A stretch of DNA of 64,000 bases from positions 124,001 to 188,000 of the forward strand of contig CAWZYM010000248.1 in NCBI GenBank assembly GCA_963966185.1, read 5' to 3'. A program made the translations under genes and the position numbers. The notes under the pieces are model-generated. The model did no database searches, was not told the origin of the DNA, and worked only from the letters and a program-made list of their open reading frames with translations. This document shows, piece after piece, positions 22,836 through 33,983 of this stretch (position 1 is the first letter of the stretch; every line of letters begins with the position of its first letter). The DNA is from Rhabditoides inermis. Lineage: Eukaryota > Nematoda > Chromadorea > Rhabditida > Rhabditidae.

Positions 22836-24642
22836 TTCTGAATAAACCAGTTTTGTTGTTTGCATCACTTTGTTCACCGTTTCGATTAGCAAAAAAAACA
22901 GAACGAAAGATGTACATAGCTGTGAAGCTACGTTTAGTAAGTTCAAAATGGGTATATCCTTTCAAAAACAACATAATGTTCTAGAATAACGACGTTCGCA
23001 GGGAGAGGTTGATTTGAGTTTAGTCGGACGTCTCGACATTAGTTTTTAAGTTCGAGAAGAATTTCAATCACGCCACGTACGTCTTGAGTATGAAGTGACA
23101 ACGTTTTTCAAGATTGGCATTTCGTCTTTAAATAGTTTTCTTGAAAAAAAAAGAAGAAGAAAAGAAATCATGTTTATGTGTAGTAAAGTAGTTGGCTTGA
23201 ACAGAAGAGCCTTCTCGGACTAAAACTATGTGTTATATCATAAGTTGGCTCCGGTCGCTAAAATTGCAAAATATTTAAGCGTTTCCTTTTTACGTCACTC
23301 TGTAACCGCAAAAAAACACTGAGTGTGAGAACTTTCGGGTAAAAATGCAAACATTTTGTGATAAAAAAAACTTGTTCACTTGCACTTGCACTTTTCGAAT
23401 GAGCTGTCCGTGCTTTTGATAAGCGGAGCGTAGTGACTGTGTCGTTTCTCAGACATGTTAACGAAGAACCCCGGGGAAAGAGTGAGCTGGGCCCGAGGGG
23501 GTTAAACTATGTGCGCTCTAATCAATCTTTTGGCGCGAAAATGGGTGAAAGAGAAGTAATCGATAGAACACGATACTGATCGGCCGTTTGAATAGGCTAA
23601 AGTAGGCGGAGCTACAGCTACCAGCTGAGGCCGCCCGTTTTAGGATATTTCGTTTGTCACGCGGAATCAGATTGGTAAATTCAATATGCAAATTTTTGAT
23701 TGCTTCCAAAATTTTCAATATCATATTCGTGATCGCGAACCATGATTTCCCCTAATCCCCGGGCACTCTATTTTTCCCCGGAGTTCTTCTTTAAGAACTA
23801 GCTACTTGCCATTGGGTTTTGCTGAAATAATGACGGTTTATTCCGTTTGGTGCAACAATTCAGAATGAATGCCTCTGTTCCTTTAACTGTGTTCCCCTAT
23901 GATTTGTTCGCGAACACTGGCAATTGTGAAGAAATCAACTTTGTTCGAATATTCAGATTGTTCATATACTTTTTTGCGCATTTGAATGTAAGTGTTAAAA
24001 GCTTAGAAGATAACAAAACGATGTCTCACACATCATTCGAGTAGCTATATGCTTTATCACTGCTTTTTATCACAAACGCAGGCAGAAGAAACGCAATAGG
24101 GCACACTCAAAATTCAAAACGATCATTCTGTGGATTATTGACTATTATAGTCATAACTGTAAGTCTAGCTTGCAAACAGTAGTGGAAACTGTTAGAAACA
24201 AAATAACTTAGAGAAAAATACGTCACAAGTGTTCTTTTAATCAGGTACTAATACTACACTCATTATTTTATAACAGAAAACCTGGACAAGTTTACGTCTG
24301 TCCAGGTGTACTGTGTGCAGACACTATCACTAGCAGCACACTTCTGGAACCAACGATTATTGGTAATGGAAAAAAAACTCCGTTTTTGAAATCTTCGTAA
24401 TTGATTTGAAAATGTAACAGCAACAGGCGTTTCGCCCCAACTGAGTCATCAGCGGTCTTCGGTTCTACAAACATTCCCCGCTAGCACAAGCGGGCGCAAT
24501 GAAACGATGAATAAGACTAAAATGCTATAAAAATTCATACGCACACTCTGATCGAGCTGTGTCAACGCCTTATCAAACGTGAAAAAGACATGTCATATAA
24601 GCGAGGCGGAGATCCAACGATTCCTCGTTGGTCCCAAGGACA
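22836..24642. other. Intergenic region with one foldback element
   Basis: No gene seen. Contains the TTAA-flanked foldback at 23458-23794. Upstream of the CUB-like paralog 2 start there is a reverse GATA word (CCTTATCAAACG, about 24569-24580). Confidence 0.5.
23458..23794. mobile_element. TTAA-flanked foldback element
   Basis: Left end TTAACGAAGAACCCCGGGG and right end CCCCGGAGTTCTTCTTTAA are imperfect inverted copies, both bounded by TTAA. The arms continue with an inverted CACTC/GAGTG word. About 337 bp, without coding capacity. Confidence 0.55.
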
Positions 24643-25386
24643 ATGTTTCTACTAGCCGTTTTATTTGCTGTTGTGGCCGTGGCAAAAGGTTAGAGTCATA
24701 TAGTCGCATCGATGGTGAAGCGGTTTGTGTTTCAGCATGCGAACAGCCCACTATCACGCTCGCTCGCTCTCAGAAGGGCAGTCAGCACTGGTCCGGTGCG
24801 GACTACGTGCAGCCGGGCAGTTGCAGAACTCTCACGGTGAGACTGAAACAACAGTTATGACGAATGATTCAGATCGCATTTCCCTCCAACTCCACTCTAC
24901 TGATATCCGTCACAGGAAAAGCCAGAGCAGCCAATGTGGACACGTTCACTATAGCTGACAAAATGGACACACTGCTGTAAGTAATCTACCAGGTTACTTG
25001 ATTTTTCATGTTTTCTTGCTTCTCCATCTTCCCACATGTGTCAGTACTAGAACATAACTCTCCGCGTTTGTGTAAATGAAACAAACAGTTTGATTGACTT
25101 ATCTGTTAATCTGTTTGGCGAAAAAAGACATGTTCTTTTTTCTCAATGTCTCCACTCTAGAAGATTAATTGCGTGCAAGCACGACGCATAGAGCATAGAC
25201 CGTGACATTTGTTTTTCTTACAAGATCGTTATGTTTCATATACAATTAGAATGATGAAAGAACATGGTCACTGCTCGCTAGTTAGTACATACATTCTAAA
25301 TCGCGCAAAGCGCGACCGCCTTGCGGGGCTAACTAAAAAAAAAAACTTGAACTATAGTCGCCGCCTGGAAAAGTACAAAAGTACAG

Positions 25387-25887
25387 TACAGTACAATTCC
25401 TAAAAAGTCAAAAACCACTGAAAATTTTGAGAATTTTTAAAAATTCCAAAAAATCGTTCTAACTCCGTTCAGAGGCCGAATTTCGAGATGCACCAAAAGA
25501 GAGAAGTGTAGTCCATACTGGTGCGGGTTGGATGGTATACTTTTTGTCAACATTGTAATGGTTCTAATCGGAGTTTTCGTCTTTCTCGTTTTCCATTTGA
25601 CACCGGGCAATCGCTGTTTGCCGCCAAATGACCGAGTTTTTATGCAAATGAGTCATGACTGATAGCTGTCATTTCTTTCCTTGGAGTTGCATATGGATAT
25701 CTCCTATTAGAACCATTGCAATGTTGACAAAAAGCGAACCATCCAACCCGCACCAGTGTGGACTACACTTCTCTCTTTTGGTGCAACTCGAAATTCGGCC
25801 TCTGAAGGGAGTTAGAACGATTTTTTGGAAATTTTAAAAATTCTCAAAAATTTCAGTGGTTTTTGACTTTTTAGGAATTGTACTGTA
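25387..25887. mobile_element. Large foldback element in the paralog 2 intron
   Basis: The end TACAGTACAATTCCTAAAAA at 25387 is mirrored by TTTTTAGGAATTGTACTGTA ending at 25887. The arms pair over almost their whole 200+ bp length, including AGGCCGAATTTCGAG and GGTGCGGGTTGGATGG. About 500 bp. It fills most of the 1.2-kb intron between exons 3 and 4. Confidence 0.85.
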
Positions 25888-25914
25888 GTTTCTGTTATCG
25901 ACAGCCGGTAGCAT

Positions 25915-26125
25915 TTGGCAAACCTCAGATTGAAGCGAGAGAGATCAGACAAGAGGAAAAAGATTAGAGTGTAGCGCTGCCTCTTTGAATCGCATGCCGG
26001 CTTTTTTTTATCATTATTATCGTTTGAATGTGCTCGCTGCGATCGTCTCACCACTGGGGGCGGATCAAATGCGGTAGATAAGTTTTCTACCGTGACCCGG
26101 CAAACCATCTTCCTGAATAATATCA
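25915..26125 (+). repeat. Dispersed repeat, copy 2
   Basis: Diverged second copy of the sequence at 1245-1495, sharing ATCGTTTGAATGTGC, GACCCGG and ATCTTCCTGAATAATAT. It sits directly beside the foldback element in the same intron. Confidence 0.5.
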
Positions 26126-28297
26126 TATAATATTCCTCCATTGCTCACAGCCGTTTTTTTCATCGCAGTAAATCGAGCGACGTGCTCGCTGGTTCGTGGC
26201 GCGTGCCGAACGGTATCGCGGTCGACTGGCAAAACATTGTCACCGTCCAACTGAACACGAGCGGCGTCCAGACACCCGCCGGCGACATCACCATAACCTA
26301 CGAAGTGGTCGAAAGTGAGGCAGATGCCGCTGCGCAATGCACGCTGTCTCGTCTTTGCAGTGCTGCCTCAATTCAAGCCGACCGGTCAGCTGTACCCGAT
26401 CCAGTTCCCGGCGTACCAAGCAAGTGTCGTCGAGCCCCTCTCTCTCATGCCAGACCACAACGTCACTCTCGCGTTTTCTTCCGCCACAACCAGCGAACAA
26501 GTGGGTTCATAGTACTTTCAATGTAGTTAACACGAATCAAAGTATTCATTGATATCATCTTTTATATACGGAAACAAGTAATGCTGTCATTGATTCAGCT
26601 CGACTTCGCAGTGTACTCGGAGAAGGTGCTGAGTGCGGCTGAGAAGGAGTCGCTGGTGAACGTGTTCGTTGTGGATGGGCTGACGGATATGCAACGACCG
26701 AGGTGTCGGTAAGTCAGGGATGAGAAGAAACTGATATGTGGCGCGGTTCAGATGCCCTTGGCCAGAACCAGTGTACTGTACAGTGTTGTTCACATGCATT
26801 GTGCGAGAGAGATTTTTTGAGGTGTTAATTATTTATCGACGTGACGTTTTCAAAACGTTATGTTGTGACCACTCACATTATCACGTGAAAGACACGCTGC
26901 GAGTAATATAAAACTACAAACTACACTGTACCCTGATTTGAGAAAACGATGTGCTTGAGATGTTCTGACTACCGCCGTGCGTGGTGTTTTTTTTATTATA
27001 ACGTTGAATGAATAAAAACATTTTTCCAGTCTCCTGTCTGCTCTGGTAACTCCGAATGCTTGTCGCTCCGGCAATGCTGCATACATCATGTCATTTGACG
27101 ATATGAACAGCAAAGTTCTCACTTTCATCACAGTGGCTGTCACAAGGAAAAGCTGTGAGTGGTGCAGTTCGTCGATCTTATAACTTCTACGACATTTCTT
27201 GACGTTTTGTTTCTGTTGCAGTCTCCAACACACCCATTCAATACAAGCCAATTTTCCTGAACACAGAAAAAACGGATACACCGATCACTTGAAAAGGACA
27301 GGTAGAAAAACACACACAATGAACAATGAAACTGAAAAATTGTAGGGTTCCACAATTGTTCCACTCATCCTCAAGTACTACGCAGAGCCGTCCGACGGAT
27401 TGTACGTGAAGAGTGTCGACTACCAGGTAAGACCTATGAATGAATGAAAAGTTCAAAGCAGTTAGAAAAAAGATAACGACGTTTCGAAAACGCTTTGTAG
27501 TTAACCACTGCGTGATACTTGGAAAACCACTTAAAGAGCCACGCGCATCAATTGCAGGGCCCGGGCGCGTTTCACATGTTCACTGGCGGCGCGTCGAAGC
27601 CGGACACTTATCTCGACCTCTTCTACACCAACCAGAACGAGTCGGCGCTGTGGAAGGACTTTGTGCTGGAGACGCCGTGGGCGTACTCGCTCAGCGTGCC
27701 ACAGGGAGGCACCGTCAAGCTGGAGCTCGGCAACGCGCGCAACTACAAAGGTGCGAATGGAAGACACGCGTGAGAATGATCGTCTCGTTTCACATTCAGA
27801 CAAGACGGAGCTGTCGCAGCACAGCAACGGAGTGCTCATGTCGAGCCGGCATCCGCTGCGCACGCGCGGAGACGTCCCCTTCACCCGAACCATGACAACT
27901 GGTGAGTGTCGCGAGTCCGACCAATCACCATCTATCTAGATATTTCAGGAGGCAAACCGAGCAACTACACATTCTGGGCCAGCTCTGCCTTCAACTTAGA
28001 AGGCGGGGCGATCGATTTCCACTTTGTTCGTAAAGACAAGACACAAGAACGAGGATGTGATCAAGAGGTCAGTTGTGTAGAAAATTTGTTTAGTGTGTGA
28101 CTGTTTTCAGCTATAGCGCGATGGCGTCGCCGAAAAGGCTGTCCGTCACGGCCACGGACTTCACATTCTCGTACAAGCCCGACGCGAACAATGCGCACAT
28201 CGGATTCCTGCTGCGATACTACATCACTCCGGCCAAGATCGCACCGACAGCATCTTTCTTCGCTGCACTCGTCTTCACTCTGCTGGCAGTCTATTAG

Positions 28298-28960
28298 GAA
28301 TGGTTCCCATTGTTGTGATGTTATTCTATTTCTGTTGATGATAAACGAGTTTCAAATTATGTTTCTGTTGATCATAAAAGGGTTTCATTACAGTTGTGTA
28401 CACATATGCATTAATGTTTACCACTACCTTTGTTTCGATAGCAAAAACAGCTTTGAATGGCGGTTGAATCGCATGAAAGTTTCGTTGTTCCGTTCTGTTC
28501 TGACAAGATACGATACGAACGTCAAAAAGTCAGAATCTACTATAATTTTCTTATAGAAAAATTGTTATAGTTCCGTAGAAAAAGCGCATTTCGAAATTCG
28601 AATTCCACCAAGTAGAAATTTGTTATCAACACTGGTACAAGTTGAAAAGTATACTTCGTGTAAACATTCCATTGATTCTAGTTAGTTTCCCTCTATCTGT
28701 TGTTTTCCTCTATCATTTGGAACCGATTAAAACTTTTCACAGTGAAGGTGCATATTAGAGGCAATCGAGGAGCACAAAAGTGCAACTCGAAATTCAGCCT
28801 CTGAGAACGCGTATTACAAAAAAAAACACAGTTCTAATGAAATCCGTTCTTGGAAGTGACCTCGAGATTGAAAGACGCTCTACCCATTGAGTCGAGCTCT
28901 CGCTATTTTATGGCGACTAAAATACGTGCAACAAACAAAACAACGTTTATACGGAAAGAG
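28298..28960. other. Convergent gap between CUB-like paralogs 2 and 3
   Basis: No gene. About 28545-28830 is a decayed relative of the foldback at 25387-25887. It shares TCGAAATTC(A/G)..C and TGCAACTCGAAATTC.GCCTCTGA, plus an inverted TCGAAATTCGA word near its left side. Confidence 0.5.
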
Positions 28961-31322
28961 TTATTGTACAAGAGCAATGATGGCAAAGAGTAGAGACGGC
29001 ATCACAGTGACATAAGAGGATGGGCTGGTGGTGGTTGTATGAGTAGTGGACGTGGTGGGAGACCGGGTGGTAGTGGTGCTATCCGGCTGTGTGGGTGTCA
29101 CATGGTTAGACGGGGAGGTAGTAGTGCTACCGCTCACAGTAGTAGTTGTCGGTGGTGACACAGTGGTAGTAGTTGTTTCTCCTCTTACAGTAGTAGTTTT
29201 CGGCAAAGATGTGGTGGTAGGTATTTGAGTCGTGGTGGGATTGTCGTTCTTATCCGCGATGTGGTAGCGCAGCAGGAATCCGCTGTGACTGGTTGTGCTG
29301 GGCGAGTAGGACATGTCCACTTCCGTCGCGTCGACAGTTAGCCCCACCGGAGAGATGTCACTCGTGTACCTGAAGAGAACTCACTCACGCAAGTTTCTGT
29401 CAAATAAACCCACGTTTTCGTGTCGTTGCTGTTGGGCTGGCCAGTTGCAAATGAGATTTGCAGAGAACCATTGGCCACACCTAGCCAAGAGCCAGAAAAC
29501 GAAACGGTCGACAACGCATTAACTGCAAACAACTATTGTGACAAGACGTTATACGAGACATCTATAAACGATAAAACGAATCACATTTGGCGAGCATGAA
29601 TTGGAAAGGAGTGTCCGTGGTGGTGGAATGGGGATAGTCGCGTCCAGAAAGGATCACACCTCGAGAGCCCACCGGGTGATACGCAACTAAAAACACATTC
29701 ATGTTAATCTGGTATGACTTAATTAGAATATCAATGCAATCTGTTAATATGCTCACCTGGATAGTACTTGTCGATGGCTAACGTGATCGTGACCGCGCCA
29801 CCATTCGGCATCAATACGGAGATGCCGTACTGTAAACGGCTATATCATCGATTCAAATTTGTTTCCACTGACCTTTGTGTTGACGTAGAAGTTGTTCCAG
29901 TTATGCGCGTCAGTGCCGTTTGTGCGCACCAGTTCCAGCACACTGTTCGAGTTCTCAACGCCTCCAATCACTAGCGCCAGCTCGTCGTTTTTGAAAAATG
30001 GCTGCAAGATGAATACATGAACACGTGTGGATCTACTAACTCACCGTGTACTTGATGCTGTCCACGAACAGTCCGTTCTTTCTATCATCGTAGCGCTTCA
30101 GTAGAATGGGCACTGCTGACGTCGTGTTCTGCGAGTATTCGAACTTCTTCAAACCAGGCCCGCCATCGACGAAAAACGGGCGATATTGAATGGGCTTGAC
30201 TCCGTTTAGATCTAGAACTCTCAGTGAATCGACGGTGTATGTTTGTACAAACATTTCTGTCGAGTGACGACGAGGTGGAAGTAGTTGAGCCACGTGTTGG
30301 GCGTGTTGTCGAGGTAGATCACAAACAACCGCCCCGTATTCGATTTGCACAGTCCGGATACGAGAGCGGTAGCGAGTCTAGATATGTGTATACCTCGAAC
30401 AAACTGACTTGTTCCCCACCTGTACAGCGGCCTATACTTGGACGCGTCTCCTTCAAAGATGAACACGTTGCGTAGCGAGGACTTATCCGCGTCGGACAGC
30501 TCCACTTCCGAGAGCAGCTCGATATACACCTACGGTTCACACAGCTTCAATCATGTCACTGTCGCACTCACATACCGGATCGATAGGGCTGGGCGAGCCA
30601 CTAAGGAAGAGCGGCAGTGTCTCGTCCTCATAGGTGTCTACGAGCGGCGCGGAGGCGCTCATGTGACCGTCGTCCAACGGGTACTCCACCATTCGTCCCA
30701 CCGTCGAGGGCACTGAACATTGCGATAGATGAATACTCCTTATACGCACTCACTCTGCACACTGTTGAACATGATGTGGACGAGTCCCTCAGCGTACGGC
30801 GTGTCGTCCGTGGAGAAGTCGATGGTCACCGCGTTCTGCCAGTTGTCGTTGCCGTTCGGAATTCGATACACCTCCACTGACTTGGCACTTGAGGCGATTG
30901 TTCTGAACATGAGATAAACATTTATGTTGTAATCGTAATACAATGAATACTGACAGCAGCTGGTCGATGCGATCCGAGACGAGCAGGGAGTCATGGGAGT
31001 CCGCTCGCAGCTCGGACTCCACCGTCAGGTTCAGATAGGTGTTCGACGGCCACGTGAGCTGAGAGAGAAGAGTACATCAGCATGGATGAAAGCAGTATGT
31101 ACTTACGGTGAGTGTGCACGACTGGCTGGGGATGTAGGTTCCATCGGCCGATTTCCAGGTGACACTGCTTCCACTCGAGGTCACATAGATAGCCTCACTA
31201 TCACAGCCCGGCAAATCAACTGAAAACAACATGAATGACTATGCTAGAATGGATCACCACCACTCACCAGCATTCGCTGCAGCAACTTGATGTATCAATG
31301 CTAGTGCTAGAAAAAGAAGCAT
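28961..31322 (-). CDS. Secreted CUB-like protein with mucin-like stalk (paralog 3)
   Basis: Thirteen exons on the minus strand: 31268-31322, 31107-31219, 30955-31058, 30754-30902, 30576-30712, 30420-30529, 30253-30377, 30045-30211, 29873-30001, 29757-29829, 29585-29686, 29414-29522, 28961-29369, totalling 594 codons (593 aa). Signal peptide MLLFLALALIHQVAAANA. The CUB-like N-terminal domain (GTYIPSQSCTLT, DSLLVSDR) and a long middle region follow, including KPIQYRPFFVDGG and VPILLKRYDD. A Thr/Ser/Pro-rich stalk of about 80 residues comes before a hydrophobic tail (LLFAIIALVQ), fitting an O-glycosylated GPI-anchored protein. Seven of thirteen exon lengths equal paralog 1 exactly (55, 104, 110, 125, 129, 73, 102, with 109 also shared), indicating tandem duplication. 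Promoter words are shared with paralog 1. Confidence 0.87.
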
Positions 31323-31399
31323 GTCCGTGGGAGATCGAATGAGCAGTGAGAGATCGACTGAGATTTTCGTGTGCTCGCACACTTTTATGAGCCGGCGCA

Positions 31400-31455
31400 G
31401 ATCAGGAAATGCGTTTTGATAAGAGACATATTTGATAAGATGACTCAGTGATGTC
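31400..31455 (-). promoter_or_regulatory. GATA pair plus TGACTCA element, CUB-like paralog 3
   Basis: Plus-strand text TTTTGATAAGAGACATATTTGATAAG is immediately followed by ATGACTCA. The word TTTGATAAGATGACTCA and its three preceding bases are identical to the paralog 1 promoter, at the same distance (about 105-125 bp) from the start codon. Confidence 0.6.
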
Positions 31456-33983
31456 ATTGTGACAGCTGATAGCCGCTATCACTATGCTACAAAAAATTCT
31501 GGTACTTACGACGTCTCGGAAGTATTTTATTGGTTGTGTTTTGTGTCAGTCGGTTGCAGTATGCTTTTTTTCTGTTGCCATTCATGCTTATTGTTAGCAT
31601 AGTTAGAAATCGGTCGCACTACGCATTCTGATTCATCAAGGCAAACTTATACAAGATTGCGTTATCGCTTTCCGTGCAACATGTTTTACGGTCCTGCCAA
31701 AGTTCGCTCTTTGCAATGCATGGATCAAACATTAATCTTTTCTGAAACTTGCTCAACTTGTGAGTGATATTTTTGACTCATGAGTTGTTGAATATTGTAA
31801 TAAAATAATAATAATGTTTGACTTGTTACACTCTTCATCGAAATACATACGCCAGATTAGGATGTAAAGATGTCACTATTAGTGAGAACAAAGCTGTATT
31901 GTTAGCAGTGTGAAAACATTATGTAGCTTTATTGTAGTAATCGGAAGATCACTGTGCAGACTTTACGGTTTTACTCTGCGATCGAACTTAGTCGCGCTGA
32001 GTCGCTGAAACAAGTTGTAAGTAGATTCATACTATGGTGTCTCAGCCACAATTGTTTCTATTGTCACATAGTGAGAGGTTCACTATGTGTGCACTCGTCT
32101 TAGTATACTCTAGTGTAGGCTGGGACAGTAGGGTCTCTCCACTTACAGAGGCGCGGTACCTACAGTACCGAGAGTACCGAGAGTACCGAGAGTACCAAGA
32201 GTAATAAGAGTACCAAGAGTACCGAGAGTGCCTAGAGTGTCGCGAGTGCTGAGAGTATCGAGAGTGCCGAGAGTAACAGCTCTACGTACGTAGTGCCTGT
32301 GAGTGAAAGGGACCAAGTAGAGTTCACTCCAGGTGGGAGCTACACCAACCGAGACCGAGAAGAGCAGAACCGAGATGGAGCCATGGAAGACGGGAGCTGC
32401 CGCGACGCCGCCGTGCTCGCCTCTCTCGCACGCCGTCACTCATCCGAGCTACAGTAACCCGGCAGCCCCAGGACACTAGGGCGCGCCCGCTAGATCCAGC
32501 GCCCCGCCCCTCTACATCAGTGATTGGCCCATCCGCCCCTGATCTACCAACACATCCCATCCGTTGGCCCCCATAGCCTCACTATATGTACTCTCTCCAT
32601 TCCATGCACACACTAACCCACTGAGTATCGACCCGGGTAGATCGACCCGCCCCCACAGACCAGTATATAAGGGGATCACCCAGCCCATTCCACAGTTCTC
32701 ATGAGAGTCCTTAGTTCTCATCTGAGACTCCACTCTGAGTCTTGAGTACTCACCATGCCAAGTGTGACTTGTGATTGTTTGTGCTCTAATTGTATTGATC
32801 GGTTCTCATATGCTCTATCATAAACTCTCTTCTCTCACGTGTTCTTGTCTAGCTGCTAGTTCTCACAAACACATACAAGCCTCTGTTCCTCGCACACCCT
32901 TTCGCTCGTCACTCTATCATAAGTGTTCATATATTTGTGTACATGTGTTATGTTACGGCAAAAAACATTATTATTATTATGAGTTTATATGTCTGCAACA
33001 CAAGCTCTAACTTCACTTTACAAGAACAAATCACAAATATTCAGTTTACAAATATCTTATTTCAGTTTGCAAATATAAATATGACATATACTGAGCGTGA
33101 GTGTTTGTACTATGTATGTGTTATGGTTGACCGAGCAATACGAAGATAGCAACGTTCCGCCGTTCAGATAGTGGTGTTACAGTTACAGTTCGATACATTT
33201 CTGATAGAAAAACCAACAATTTCACATTTTTTGTCAGTTGCAAGGAAGAAATATTTTTTTATGTTGATCATGGTTACGGTGTTTATAATTGAGGATTGTT
33301 TTCGGCACGGGAACAAATGTTGGCACCACTAAAATTAAAGTGTATTTATTCCTTTCATTGTTTTCACTCAAGATTTTTTCAGATAGTAGTTGAGAAGTGC
33401 CAAAGAATATGTGAACGCTTCCACTATTTACTGTTGTTCGAGATGTTTCTGCATCTCCTCGGCACTCTTCTGTGGCTCAGGGATCGCGGATGCTTGTCCA
33501 CAGCGGAAATATATGAGTTTTCATCGAGAACGCAGAAGAGTAGTAAAACAAGCACAAGCAAGCATATATCGATACCACTTTTGAACTCAAATGACAGGTT
33601 TGTTTCAGTCCTACACGCGCTGGAGACAGCAAAAGGTGACTGACGTGGAAGGACCAGAATCTCTCACATTCAACAGACAGCAAGTGCACTTTCTCTCACC
33701 GCATAACATCATAAATTGAATGACGATACAGTCACTGGGCCCGATAGTGTGGTTCAAAACGAGCGCGTCTGCTGACCACCTTATCGGGATTGCGAATATG
33801 AGCGGACTTTCAGTGTTGCACTTCCCAACCGTTTATTTAATATATAATCTATAAAGTTGAATACCTTGAAAATTATTTGAAAACTTGGCATAACTATTAA
33901 GACTGTATCCTCTGCTTTTCGAAACTGAGAATCCGGTGTGCTGCATGAGGGGTATCACTAATGAATATTTATCCATCTACATT
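31456..33983. other. Gene-free region with minisatellite and TATA-like site
   Basis: No coding exon I can defend. It contains the short tandem repeat at 32165-32280. A GC-rich segment (32300-32760) with AGTATATAAGGGGATCACCC at about 32660 could be a core promoter or an old solo LTR. From 32760 to 33980 only AT-rich sequence without family signatures is seen. Confidence 0.4.
32165..32280 (+). repeat. Degenerate 9-bp minisatellite
   Basis: About twelve head-to-tail copies of a unit close to AGAGTACCG, drifting to AGAGTGCCT, AGAGTATCG and similar towards the right. Confidence 0.8.

Larger units (their letters stand above)
24643..28297 (+). pseudogene. CUB-like paralog 2, probably inactivated
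   Basis: Same family and exon pattern as its two neighbours, on the opposite strand. Exons: 24643-24688, 24736-24836, 24873-24976, 26169-26314, 26361-26500, 26599-26708, 27030-27154, 27222-27301, 27346-27426, 27558-27750, 27800-27901, about 27949-28056 and 28117-28297. It has a signal peptide (MFLLAVLFAVVAVAKA) and a C-terminal hydrophobic tail but no Thr-rich stalk. Two lesions are seen. TGA at 27290-27292 is in frame where both paralogs have Phe or Tyr, and that exon has no GT before the stop that could splice it out. No donor at the end of exon 12 gives the phase needed by the last exon; it is one base short of the paralogs' 109. Exon 8 is split by a 44-bp intron and exons 9 and 10 are fused. 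A sequencing error or recoding could mimic this. Confidence 0.75.

Noticed and set aside
33296..33643. 115-codon plus-strand frame with Cys-rich alternative frame
   Set aside because: No signal peptide, domain or upstream exon; AT-rich surroundings typical of chance frames.
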